Assembly: GCA_020860565.1 (NCBI GenBank)
Contig: JAJBUA010000029.1
Location: 1-34,021 of the forward strand
DNA length: 34,021 nt
Source of the DNA: Clostridiales bacterium
GTDB taxonomy: Bacteria > Bacillota > Clostridia > Lachnospirales > Lachnospiraceae
Direction: 5' to 3'
Shown here piece after piece: positions 17,166 to 24,314 of the stretch (its first letter is position 1; each line of letters begins with the position of its first letter). A program made the translations under genes and the position numbers. The notes beneath the pieces were generated by a model that saw only the letters and a program-made list of their open reading frames with translations, made no database searches and had not been told where the DNA came from.

Positions 17166-18080
17166 TTATTCTCTTCCGTCTTCCTCTTGCTTCTTCTTAC
17201 GTTTCCGCATCGCCCTTATGATCCGTACCGGAATCTCAGACAATAGCCAGATCAGTACCAGGGCGCCAACTCCAAGAGCCACCCACTTTACCCACTCCGG
17301 GATTTTTGTCTGCTCCGTTTGGGTCTCTTCCGGAACCGTTGCAATCTTCTCCGGCTCTTCGTCCGAATAAATGCGGCTTCCCCGCACCAGCAGCCGGTGG
17401 GTATTGATCCCATAAGGCGTACAGGTCATCAACGTGCAGTAATCCTTTCCCTCCTCGATGTAGAGGTTTTCGATCTCAGTCGGAAGGACGGTGAGGATCT
17501 GGTCGACCTGGTAGGTGAGGACCTCTTTTAAGATCGTGACTGTGAAAATATCCCCTTCGGCCAGACGATCCAGATGGGTAAAAAGCAGGGCGCTTGGCAA
17601 ACCCGTATGCGCGGAAAGTACACTGTGGGTACTCTCCCCGCCAATAGGAAGGCTGGTTCCCTCCATATGGCCTGCGCCGACCTGCAGAACTGAGGCATCC
17701 GTCCCATGATAAATCGGAAGCTTGACGTCAATTTTGTCAACCGTCACATATCCCATCACGCCGGTTCCCGTGATATCCAGCAGATCCCAGTAGCCTTCAT
17801 CCACCAGTTCCGTGGAAGCAATGGCCTGCGCCGAACCGACCTCATGCAGCCGGTCATTATAAGCCCTGGCCGCCTCGAAATACTCGCTGTAATCCTTCTC
17901 ATTCAGGGCATCCGCCAGCGCATTGTAAGTAGCTACCGCCCTGGTCTGAACCCTGGCATTCCACCAGTCACTGACCGTCGGATACAGCAGCACGCCCACC
18001 CCGATGAGAAATATCAATACAAGGATCCCCGTCGCCAGAAAATCCCTGACCGACCTGCGTTTTTTCTTTGTTTCCTTCAT
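17166..18080 (-). CDS. Class C (pilin-polymerising) sortase
   Basis: The 304-aa protein has two membrane segments (residues about 15-33 and 263-287) with an extracellular catalytic domain, the topology of class C sortases. The catalytic triad is His158 (SAHTGLP), Cys220 (TLMTCTPYG) and Arg229 (HRLLVRG). It would join the Lys of one major pilin to the Thr of the LPSTG motif of the next, building the shaft. It starts at ATG 18080 with GAGAG 5 nt upstream. It lies 193 nt behind the major pilin gene, and that gap contains stem-loops that may lower sortase expression relative to pilin. Confidence 0.95.
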   Translation of the reverse strand: MKETKKKRRSVRDFLATGILVLIFLIGVGVLLYPTVSDWWNARVQTRAVATYNALADALNEKDYSEYFEAARAYNDRLHEVGSAQAIASTELVDEGYWDLLDITGTGVMGYVTVDKIDVKLPIYHGTDASVLQVGAGHMEGTSLPIGGESTHSVLSAHTGLPSALLFTHLDRLAEGDIFTVTILKEVLTYQVDQILTVLPTEIENLYIEEGKDYCTLMTCTPYGINTHRLLVRGSRIYSDEEPEKIATVPEETQTEQTKIPEWVKWVALGVGALVLIWLLSEIPVRIIRAMRKRKKKQEEDGRE

Positions 18081-18114
18081 ATAGCTCTCTATCTCTCCTG
18101 AGCCATTCTTACCT

Positions 18115-18138
18115 GTTGGCTCTTAACTGCCAGCCAAC
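18115..18138. other. Stem-loop between major pilin and sortase genes
   Basis: GTTGGCT (18115-18121) pairs with AGCCAAC (18132-18138). A second, weaker dyad (TTCCTC/GAGGAA) lies around 18187-18215. Neither is followed by a clear U-tract on the minus strand, so an attenuator or RNA-processing site is more likely than a full terminator. Confidence 0.4.
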
Positions 18139-18273
18139 GGATTAAATGCTGACTGACAGCGAACAACCAACAGACTCTCATCCGCGGCTTCCTCCCGACC
18201 CAAAGCCTGAGAGGAAATGCCGCTGTGAGAAATCTTTTGATGATTTCAAATCATACGTGATAAAATATGCAGA

Positions 18274-19950
18274 TTACTCCATCTTGCCAAGACGCTTCTT
18301 TGTAATTAGAAGAACCGCCGCGCCAGCTACCAGGACACCACCGATGATGTAGAAGATCGTAGTGCCGATGCCACCGGTGCTCGGGAGGGTGGAACCAGCA
18401 TGGTTTGCGATAGTAATAGTAATGGTTCCTGCATCAATTGTTTCTATTACATTTTCATTTTCATCCAACACATTCGTTTCTTCTGTATATGTAGTAAAAT
18501 CACTCAATGTATTCGAACTTGTATCTGTAATTGTTAAAGATGTTATTTCATTTTCCGTATGATCAGCAGAAATAACAAAGACAAGTTCTTCCATCGTGTT
18601 ATAGCCATCCGGAGTGGTAGTTTCAACTAATTTGTATTGACCATCATCCAAACCAGACCATTCAAATCTAGTCTCATCAGTAATTTCACTGCCAACAGCA
18701 ACCCAACCATCACTATAAGTTGTTTCTTCTGTCTCTTCATTGTAAGTCGCGACTCCATCTTTTACATACTTATATAAGGTGAATCCTGCTCCAGTCAGGG
18801 CATTTCCATCATCATCTACTTTATCTACTTTCATTGTATAATTATAGACAGTAGTTTTATCATTCGTTGTTTTTCCGGTTGTTGTTCCCGTACTCTCAGT
18901 TGGATTATTTGAATATTCCAGATAAGCGTCGTTGTTTTCCTTATAAGATGCATCATCATCCAACGTTGCAGTATACTTTACAATTATTTTTGACGTACTA
19001 CTTACATCGATCAGAGTCTCGTCACTTTCATACAATACATTTGTATCTGCGATTGTCACTTCGAGACTACATCCATCACTACATGATGTACTTACTGATA
19101 TGTTACTTAAATTAATATCAACCTCTGTATCATCAACGTACACGCTCACACTATTGCTATCATATGTTAGTCCACTTGATAATGAATCATGAAAGACCAG
19201 TTTATAAACGGTATATTCGCTATAATTTGTCGGTAATGTCGCAGTCAGTGTAAATGGAACGTGATCACCTTTATCATGATCAGCCGAATCAACCGAATCT
19301 CCTACACTGGTTGTTGCATCTGTTTCTGTAGAATCGTTAATGTCATCAATATCCTTTTCAAGAGTCGGGATATCTTTTTTTAAATTCTCTATAGTAACAT
19401 TTCCAACAACCTCTAACATATAATTACTATATGCAGCGCCAGTATCTTCAGTAGTATTAGGAACTACTGTATTCTTAATTAAATAGTAACCAGCGCCCAC
19501 CACAGAGATCGTGTAGCGAGAATCACTTTCACTATATTCAGACGTACCGGCGCTTGTTAAAGTAAACGTTGCTATATACTCCGCAAAATCAGCAGCGCTA
19601 ATATTACCATCCGCCAGAGCTTCAGCCAAGCCAGCAACACTGCTTTCATAGTCTGCCACACCGTCTTCGTCTTTATCAGCACTTAAGGTACTACTATAAT
19701 AAGACAGCAATGTAGACTGATCCTCTTCACTCAGAGCCGAGCCAAACTCAACATTGGACAGAGTCGTACCATCTTCGGAAACATCACCTGCAAAAATCTG
19801 GTAGGCGATATAGGTATAACCGTTAATCTCATTGTTAATTGTGATCGTGTAAGTAGGCGTTTCATCCGCGAAAGCCACAGCACTCATACTAAGCACCATT
19901 ACCACCGCCAGTATCATACTGACCAGTTTTCTTAATCCTTTTTGTTTCAT
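18274..19950 (-). CDS. Major pilin subunit, LPSTG-anchored (SpaA/SpaH type)
   Basis: The 558-aa protein starts at ATG 19950, behind GGAGG (19956-19960) with a 5-nt spacer. The signal peptide ends near SAVAFADE (residue 30). The N-terminal domain (about 35-190) ends with the pilin-motif-like TLEKDIDDIND, whose Lys199 is the likely acceptor for sortase cross-linking. A central beta domain covers about 220-385. A C-terminal SpaA-like domain follows, with Lys in MKVDKVD and the E-box YKLVETTTPDGY for an isopeptide bond. The sorting signal is LPSTG at 522, a hydrophobic helix and KKRLGK. Its size, position ahead of the class C sortase and domain order mark it as the shaft subunit. The 264 bp upstream hold a dyad but no confident promoter, so transcription probably enters through the XRE gene. 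Confidence 0.95.
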   Translation of the reverse strand: MKQKGLRKLVSMILAVVMVLSMSAVAFADETPTYTITINNEINGYTYIAYQIFAGDVSEDGTTLSNVEFGSALSEEDQSTLLSYYSSTLSADKDEDGVADYESSVAGLAEALADGNISAADFAEYIATFTLTSAGTSEYSESDSRYTISVVGAGYYLIKNTVVPNTTEDTGAAYSNYMLEVVGNVTIENLKKDIPTLEKDIDDINDSTETDATTSVGDSVDSADHDKGDHVPFTLTATLPTNYSEYTVYKLVFHDSLSSGLTYDSNSVSVYVDDTEVDINLSNISVSTSCSDGCSLEVTIADTNVLYESDETLIDVSSTSKIIVKYTATLDDDASYKENNDAYLEYSNNPTESTGTTTGKTTNDKTTVYNYTMKVDKVDDDGNALTGAGFTLYKYVKDGVATYNEETEETTYSDGWVAVGSEITDETRFEWSGLDDGQYKLVETTTPDGYNTMEELVFVISADHTENEITSLTITDTSSNTLSDFTTYTEETNVLDENENVIETIDAGTITITIANHAGSTLPSTGGIGTTIFYIIGGVLVAGAAVLLITKKRLGKME

Positions 19951-20072
19951 ACTTACCTCCATGTTTTCAAATTCATTTCTTTGTTGCTCTCCTCCATCAG
20001 ACCCATACCCAGATCCAACGGAGGATTTCCTTTGGTTCCCCGTATTCAGTTTTCCCTTGGTAAACCTGCCGC

Positions 20073-20136
20073 CTGAGACGGCTTTTATGGACGGTTTTTC
20101 TATCTCAGTGCCCCCTCACCTCCTTCACCGTCTCAG
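20073..20136. other. Inverted repeat in the major pilin leader region
   Basis: CTGAGACGG (20073-20081) pairs with CCGTCTCAG (20128-20136) across 46 nt. This lies 123-186 nt before the pilin start, within the 264-bp gap behind the XRE gene. It may structure the pilin mRNA leader. No clear -10/-35 pair on the minus strand was found in this gap. Confidence 0.4.
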
Positions 20137-20214
20137 TCTTTTTATATCTGATAAGCCAACCGCCGTGATCCGCCGGCTGGCCTTCGATACCCTGTTTTTA
20201 AAATGTAGGACGCC

Positions 20215-20562
20215 TTACTCCGCCATATAATGCTTCAGATCCACCAGCACTCCCAGGAGCCCGTCCATCCCGCCGTCGTTTACCTTCTGGCGCAGTTCCA
20301 TGATCTCCTGCTCCGTGTCCATATCGTCCACCGGCATCAGCAGTCTTGGACGTGCGTCCTCGGTGCCATTCTCGCAGTGCGCGAGGATGTAGTCGGTCGA
20401 TACCCCGAAGTAATCTGCCAGTGAGATCAGGTTGTCGATCTCGATCCGGTTGCGGTCACGCTCCATCCGGCTGATGATCTGTTGGGATACTCCGATGATC
20501 TTTCCCAACTCCGCCTGCGATAGATTCCTGTCTTTTCTAAGCCTTCTGATATTACTCTTCAT
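20215..20562 (-). CDS. XRE-family helix-turn-helix regulator at the head of the pilus operon
   Basis: The 115-aa protein has a classic Cro/C1-type HTH in residues 1-60: LSQAELGKIIGVSQQIISRMERDRN, followed by LISLADYFGVSTDYIL. The C-terminal 50 residues are of unknown role and may mediate oligomerisation. It starts at ATG 20562, with GGGAG about 9 nt upstream. It is the first gene downstream (minus strand) of the putative invertible promoter and lies 264 bp before the major pilin gene. It may be a pilus regulator co-expressed with the operon, or may control the switch (inference). Confidence 0.9.
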   Translation of the reverse strand: MKSNIRRLRKDRNLSQAELGKIIGVSQQIISRMERDRNRIEIDNLISLADYFGVSTDYILAHCENGTEDARPRLLMPVDDMDTEQEIMELRQKVNDGGMDGLLGVLVDLKHYMAE

Positions 20563-20630
20563 TCAGCATCTCTCCCGTCTTTTCTTTATCGTCCTGCTTC
20601 TCATTTTCTGATGCCTGGAAACGCTCCACC

Positions 20631-20648
20631 TCATAATGCATGTTATGA
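20631..20648. repeat. Left inverted repeat of the putative promoter switch (recombination site)
   Basis: Arms TCATAA (20631-20636) and TTATGA (20643-20648) surround the 6-bp asymmetric spacer TGCATG. The 16 bases 20632-20647 recur exactly, in reverse complement, at 20926-20941. Paired arms around a short spacer are the usual layout of a tyrosine-recombinase crossover site. Confidence 0.75.
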
Positions 20649-20941
20649 AGTGAAGGAGGGAACGAAAGGAGCCGGATACCTGCCTGATGACAGGAAATTA
20701 TGTGATTACAAACAGGCAAAAAAGGACTGTTCTCATCTGCATCATCCAAAATCAGGGCGCACGGAATACCGCCGGACAGAGAAATTCTGCCTGGCTCTTT
20801 TGCATGCAATAAAAAACACAAATTTTTCAATTTTGTCATTCCAAGGGGTTGTAATTTCAGCAGTTTTGATTTATACTATCCATAATTTGAGTGGGTTTTT
20901 TGAAGTTAAGTTCAGACATGCACCACATAACATGCATTATG
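20632..20941. other. Putative invertible promoter segment controlling the pilus operon
   Basis: The 310-bp interval is bounded by exact 16-bp inverted repeats and lies in the 403-bp gap between the tyrosine recombinase gene and the XRE/pilin operon. It contains a plus-strand promoter (20849-20877) and no credible gene. In the present orientation the promoter points at the 3' end of the recombinase gene (antisense). Inversion would aim it at the XRE gene, with about 125 nt of leader. The inverted spacers (TGCATG against CATGCA) predict inversion rather than excision. Seen: repeats, promoter and gene order. Inferred: switching and ON/OFF states. Confidence 0.7.
20849..20877 (+). promoter_or_regulatory. 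Promoter inside the invertible segment (points away from the pilus genes here)
   Basis: TTGTAA (20849-20854), a 17-bp spacer and TATACT (20872-20877) match the sigma-A consensus at 4/6 and 5/6. The predicted start is near 20884, about 42 bp from the right repeat. No comparably good promoter was found on the minus strand of the segment. Confidence 0.65.
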
Positions 20942-20957
20942 TGGTCTTTCTTTTTTC
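20922..20957 (+). repeat. Right inverted repeat of the switch, with terminator-like T-tract
   Basis: Arms ACCACATAA (20922-20930) and TTATGTGGT (20937-20945) surround the spacer CATGCA. The copy shares 16 exact bases (20926-20941) with the left site in inverted orientation. On the plus strand the 9-bp hairpin is followed by CTTTCTTTTTTC (20946-20957), which could stop transcripts from the internal promoter in the present orientation. Confidence 0.7.
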
Positions 20958-20965
20958 AACGGCCG

Positions 20966-21811
20966 CTAAGCCGCCACCACCAGGTCCATTTCATCCAGGA
21001 TCTGCACCTGCTTTTTCCACCCACATTGCACATAGATACGGGTCGTATTCAGATTGGAGTGCCCTAAGACATCCGCCAGATTTGCCAGGTTCTTTTCCTG
21101 CTCATAATAAATGCAGGCAAACAGGTGACGCAAATTATGCGGGAACCCTTTGCTGCTGGCGACGCCTGCCATTTCGCACAGTTTCTGAATCTCATGATAA
21201 ATATTGCTCCGGTCAACCGGCTTCCCGCCGCGTGTGACAAAGATGCTTCCTTTTTTTATACCGTTTTTCCGGATATAAGCCTTTAACAACTGGATAAGTT
21301 TCCGCGGCAGGATGATGCGGCGGTTTTTGCCTTTCATATTGACATCCGCGTATCCCGCCCTGACCGCCTCCACTGTAATGAAACGAAGCTCACTGATCCG
21401 AATACCAGTAGAGCAGATCGTCTGCAGGATATGCCAGAGGCGCATCTTCTCCCCAGCCTTCGCCGCTGCGAGTAACCTTTCATATTCCTTCCGGCTTAAC
21501 TCCCTGTCCTCTCTTCGGAAATTCCTTTTCTGCGTTTTGATCGTCTTGACGACACAGTCGTACCATCCACAAAATTTCAAAAAGCCGTTTACTCCGGCCA
21601 GCATGCTGTTGATGCTCGATACCAGGTAGCTTTTCAGCAAAAAGTCCTTGTATGCAATCATCATCTCCTTATCCACCGGCTCTGCTCCTGCATAGTTTAA
21701 AAACACGCCCAAATCATGCATGTACTTATTCACGGTCGCCTCGCTCTTTTCCTCGTCGATTAAAGACTTTCTGTATTCTTCCACCATTTCTTCTGTGATT
21801 ACTTTTATCAT
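20966..21811 (-). CDS. Tyrosine recombinase, candidate pilus-switch invertase
   Basis: The 281-aa protein has an N-terminal SAM-like core-binding domain (about residues 5-90) and a C-terminal catalytic domain with a full active site: Arg138 (TGIRISEL), Lys160 or 162, His225 and Arg228 (HNLRH), His251 (LGHSN) and Tyr260 (TRIYV). It is Xer/FimB-like in size, with no large accessory domain. The gene ends 25 bp from the right inverted repeat of the promoter segment and is transcribed in the same direction as the pilus genes, the arrangement expected of a dedicated invertase. No phage or transposon genes accompany it. The start is ATG 21811 with AGGAG 10 nt upstream. Alternative: an integrase left by a lost mobile element. 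Confidence 0.9.
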   Translation of the reverse strand: MIKVITEEMVEEYRKSLIDEEKSEATVNKYMHDLGVFLNYAGAEPVDKEMMIAYKDFLLKSYLVSSINSMLAGVNGFLKFCGWYDCVVKTIKTQKRNFRREDRELSRKEYERLLAAAKAGEKMRLWHILQTICSTGIRISELRFITVEAVRAGYADVNMKGKNRRIILPRKLIQLLKAYIRKNGIKKGSIFVTRGGKPVDRSNIYHEIQKLCEMAGVASSKGFPHNLRHLFACIYYEQEKNLANLADVLGHSNLNTTRIYVQCGWKKQVQILDEMDLVVAA

Positions 21812-22137
21812 CGCTAATATTCTCCTTTTTGCTCGTATTTTACAACTAATAGTTCTATTTCATATCATCTCACAACTTTCCAGCTTACGCCACAGTTTTT
21901 TTAAAATTTTTAATTTCGGGGTAACATCATAACGCAGCATATCAATATCCGTAAAGGGGAAAAATAAAAGATAATTGAAAGAAATGTCACAAAGAATTAC
22001 CATCTTTCACGGCGTAAACCGGACGCTTTTGTAAATTTATTTTACTTCCCTGAAAAAATCTGTTATATTGGATATAAACAGACATTCAGTCGAAATCAAA
22101 ATATTTCACACACGGATCATCATTTTCAGGAGAAATC
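21812..22137. promoter_or_regulatory. Divergent intergenic region with LysR promoter
   Basis: This 326-bp AT-rich gap separates the divergent recombinase and LysR genes. For LysR, TTTACT (22041-22046), a 17-bp spacer and TATATT (22064-22069) with an upstream TG (extended -10) form a promoter. CTGTTATA...TATAAACAG (22060-22081) is an imperfect dyad over the -10 region, suited to autoregulation. AGGAGA is just before ATG 22138. No confident promoter was found for the recombinase; TTGTGA on the minus strand near 21870 has a poor -10. Nothing else was recognised. Confidence 0.6.
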
Positions 22138-23046
22138 ATGGATACCAAACAGATCGAATACATTCTCAAGATTGCAGAAGAAAATAACATTACCAAGGCG
22201 GCGGATAAGCTTTTTATCACCCAGTCCGCACTCAATCAGCAGCTTTTAAAGCTGGAAAAGGAGCTGGGCACCCCGCTTTTCCACCGTTCGCGCACCAACT
22301 GGCGGCTGACGGAGGCAGGCCGCATCTATATCGAAGGCGCCAAGGAAGCCCTGCAGATCAAAAAGACTACCTACAACCGTATCTATGATGTGGTAAACGC
22401 CAAAAAGGGCTCTCTCACCATAGGGCTCACTCCCGGCCGCGGACTGCGTCTTTTTACGGAAATCTATCCGGAGCTGCACCGCAATTTTTCCAACCTTGAG
22501 GTGCGTCCGATTGAGATGCGCGTCCGCCCGCAGCAGGAAGCCATCGCCCGCGGCGAACTCGACATCGGCTTTATGACTCTGCACGAGCAGGAGCGTACCT
22601 CGGACAACTATCTGACTCTTGGCAAGGAAGAGCTGATCCTCATCATCCCCTCCGGGCATCCCACTGCCGCGAAGGCGGCTCCTGATGGCGCGCCGCTCAC
22701 CACGCTGGATATCCGCGAGCTCCGCTACGAGCCCTTTGTGCTGATGGACAAGACCTCCACGCTGCGTGCTGTCTGCGACCGGCTCTTCGATCAGGCCGGC
22801 TTTACTCCGAATATTCTCTTTGAAACCAATAATACCGCAGGCATCGCGCGGATGGTAGAATCCACGTTCTGCTGCGGTATCATTCCCTGGTATTATGTCC
22901 GCGAACCCTCGCCGCGGCTGGCGCGTTTTACACTGGAGACGCACCCCATCTGGGACGTCGCGGTGAGCTATCCCAGATCCGGGTATCTGAACTCGGGGGC
23001 GAAGGAGTTTATACGGCTGGCGCAGGAAAACTGGAACAGCTTGTAG
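22138..23046 (+). CDS. LysR family transcriptional regulator (divergent from the recombinase)
   Basis: The 302-aa protein has an N-terminal winged HTH (residues 1-60; AADKLFITQSALNQQLLKLE) and a LysR substrate-binding domain (about 90-295). It starts at ATG 22138 with AGGAGA upstream and an extended -10 promoter. It is a close relative of the LysR proteins at 1618 and 27166. No metabolic gene is divergent from it; the divergent neighbour is the tyrosine recombinase. If the usual LysR rule holds, it may control recombinase transcription and so the pilus switch (inference). Alternatively its original target genes were displaced. A strong intrinsic terminator follows. Confidence 0.92.
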   Translation: MDTKQIEYILKIAEENNITKAADKLFITQSALNQQLLKLEKELGTPLFHRSRTNWRLTEAGRIYIEGAKEALQIKKTTYNRIYDVVNAKKGSLTIGLTPGRGLRLFTEIYPELHRNFSNLEVRPIEMRVRPQQEAIARGELDIGFMTLHEQERTSDNYLTLGKEELILIIPSGHPTAAKAAPDGAPLTTLDIRELRYEPFVLMDKTSTLRAVCDRLFDQAGFTPNILFETNNTAGIARMVESTFCCGIIPWYYVREPSPRLARFTLETHPIWDVAVSYPRSGYLNSGAKEFIRLAQENWNSL

Positions 23047-23068
23047 CATCTATGCTGTACTGCATCAT

Positions 23069-23104
23069 ATGGGAAGAAGCAACACATTCTTCCCATCTTT
23101 CTCA
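23069..23104 (+). terminator. Intrinsic terminator of the LysR gene
   Basis: ATGGGAAGAA (23069-23078) pairs perfectly with TTCTTCCCAT (23087-23096) across an 8-nt loop, followed by the T-rich CTTTCTCATTTTC. It lies 22 bp after the stop codon. Confidence 0.88.
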
Positions 23105-23178
23105 TTTTCTTATCAACATCCAAACATGTCATCTTTCTCTTTCCTGTTCAAACCCATATTAAAATTAAAATTTATACG

Positions 23179-23207
23179 TTGACCAATAGTATCATATATG
23201 ATATCAT
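23179..23207 (+). promoter_or_regulatory. hicAB promoter with embedded palindromic operator
   Basis: TTGACC (23179-23184), a 17-bp spacer and TATCAT (23202-23207). The perfect 14-bp palindrome TATCATATATGATA (23190-23203) fills most of the spacer and enters the -10 box. This is where the RHH domain of HicB would bind to autorepress (inference from HicB habits). Confidence 0.75.
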
Positions 23208-23225
23208 GAATGAAAGGCATAATCT

Positions 23226-23486
23226 ATGACGATAATCCAGAAACGTTTACAGAAATTTTATCGGAAACCTGTTCCCAACGATATTACCTTCGATGATGTA
23301 AAGGCAATATCTGAATATTACGGATGTATTGTTGTCAGCGGCGGCAATCACAGCAAAAAGATAATCCATCCTCAGACCGGCACAGTTATTCCGATTCCCA
23401 TGCACGGAAAAACAATTAAAGAAGCCTATATAAAAGAATTAAAAAAACTGTTTGAACAAATTTCTTCCGGAAAGGAGAATGCTTAA
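23226..23486 (+). CDS. hicA: HicA family mRNA interferase toxin
   Basis: The 86-aa protein matches HicA (double-stranded RNA-binding-like fold). It has the SGGNHSKKI segment with the likely catalytic His42, then HPQTG and IPIPMHGKTIKEAYIKEL, the family C-terminal motif. HicA cleaves mRNA when released from HicB. It starts at ATG 23226; GAAAGG lies about 9 nt upstream. Its stop codon overlaps the hicB start (TAATG). The protein is slightly longer at the N-terminus than minimal HicA proteins, which are about 60-80 residues. Confidence 0.88.
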   Translation: MTIIQKRLQKFYRKPVPNDITFDDVKAISEYYGCIVVSGGNHSKKIIHPQTGTVIPIPMHGKTIKEAYIKELKKLFEQISSGKENA

Positions 23487-23953
23487 TGCAATACGAATTT
23501 AAAGTTTACCAGATGCAGATTGAAAACCACCTTTTCTGGGTTGCGGAGAGCTGTGCCCTGAAAGGCTGCGTTGGTCAGGGCGATACGACCAATGACGCCA
23601 TCCGGGAACTGGCTGATAATGAAAAGGAATGGTTAAAAACTGCCCGTCAATACGACATTCCGATTCCACCTGTTACGGTAAAAAAAGAAAGGCAGTTCAG
23701 TGGAAAAATTTCTCTGCGTATTTCTCCATTTGTCCACGAAACTGCCTACAATCATTCACAGGAACTCGGCATCAGTTTAAACCAGTATCTGAACGATGCG
23801 ATTGTATCTTATAATACCCAATGCCAGACCACTTATAACCGGGAACCTGCTCCCACTTCTCAGCCGGACCAGACATCCGCTACTTTGATTGATCTTCCAA
23901 AACATCGATTTACAAAATCATTGATACCCTCATCCGATCCAAAAAAGATGTAA
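23486..23953 (+). CDS. hicB: HicB family antitoxin
   Basis: The 155-aa protein has an N-terminal HicB partial RNase H-like domain (residues 1-65; WVAESCALKGCVGQGDT and DAIRELADN are typical). A ribbon-helix-helix segment follows (about 75-112; KISLRISPFVHETAYNHSQ, GISLNQYLNDAI) for DNA binding and autoregulation. The tail after residue 115 is Pro/Gln/Thr-rich and not conserved in the family. The start ATG 23486 shares one base with the hicA stop; AAAGGAG is 8 nt upstream. Its stop lies 4 bp from the stop of the convergent DUF1667 gene, with no terminator visible between. Confidence 0.9.
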   Translation: MQYEFKVYQMQIENHLFWVAESCALKGCVGQGDTTNDAIRELADNEKEWLKTARQYDIPIPPVTVKKERQFSGKISLRISPFVHETAYNHSQELGISLNQYLNDAIVSYNTQCQTTYNREPAPTSQPDQTSATLIDLPKHRFTKSLIPSSDPKKM

Positions 23954-23957
23954 AGAA

Positions 23958-24314
23958 TCACTCCACCGTCTTCGTCAGAATCACATCGCTCCCCAGCCCC
24001 AGCACATCGGAGATCACGACATCTCCAGCCTGGACCGGAGCGGTGAGGCAGACTTTTCTGATCTCCGCCATCACATCAAAGATCCGGTTCTTGGGGATCG
24101 GCTTCGTCAGCCGCACGCTGGCAAGCGGCAGCTCACCGCCGGTGACCAGCACCGAACTCGCGATATTGCGCATCGGATTGACAATCTCCTGTGTCACATA
24201 TTCTTTTCCCTTCGGGCAGCGGTTTCCTGACACGCCGGCAATTTTCTCATCCTCGATATCTACGGTAATCTCGCACCCCTGCGGGCACATAATGCAGGTA
24301 AATTCTCTCAGCAT
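23958..24314 (-). CDS. DUF1667 protein, small iron-sulfur-type partner of the flavoprotein operon
   Basis: The 118-aa protein matches DUF1667, a family found as the third gene of GlpA/GlpB-like operons in Clostridia and spirochaetes. Four conserved cysteines (Cys7, Cys10, Cys14, and Cys33 in RCPKG) resemble an Fe-S ligand set. It may pass electrons from the flavoproteins, replacing the membrane subunit GlpC (inference). It overlaps the upstream FAD oxidoreductase gene by 7 nt, so translation is coupled. It starts at ATG 24314. Confidence 0.88.
   Translation of the reverse strand: MLREFTCIMCPQGCEITVDIEDEKIAGVSGNRCPKGKEYVTQEIVNPMRNIASSVLVTGGELPLASVRLTKPIPKNRIFDVMAEIRKVCLTAPVQAGDVVISDVLGLGSDVILTKTVE

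Noticed and set aside
18081-18273. Full terminator between major pilin and class C sortase
   Set aside because: Stem-loops are present but no U-tract follows on the minus strand, so only a modulating role is supported.
20552-20839. 95-codon minus-strand frame overlapping the XRE start
   Set aside because: It has no ribosome site, spans the left inverted repeat and would be broken by inversion. It has no recognisable domain and an unnatural composition.
20922-20945. Hairpin as an intrinsic terminator of the recombinase gene (minus strand)
   Set aside because: On the minus strand the stem is followed by GCATGTC, with no T-tract. The T-tract is only on the plus-strand side.
20966-21811. Integrase of a mobile element carrying the pilus locus
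   Set aside because: No attachment-site pair, tRNA, relaxase, phage or excisionase genes are visible. The inverted repeats next to the gene suit a local invertase better.
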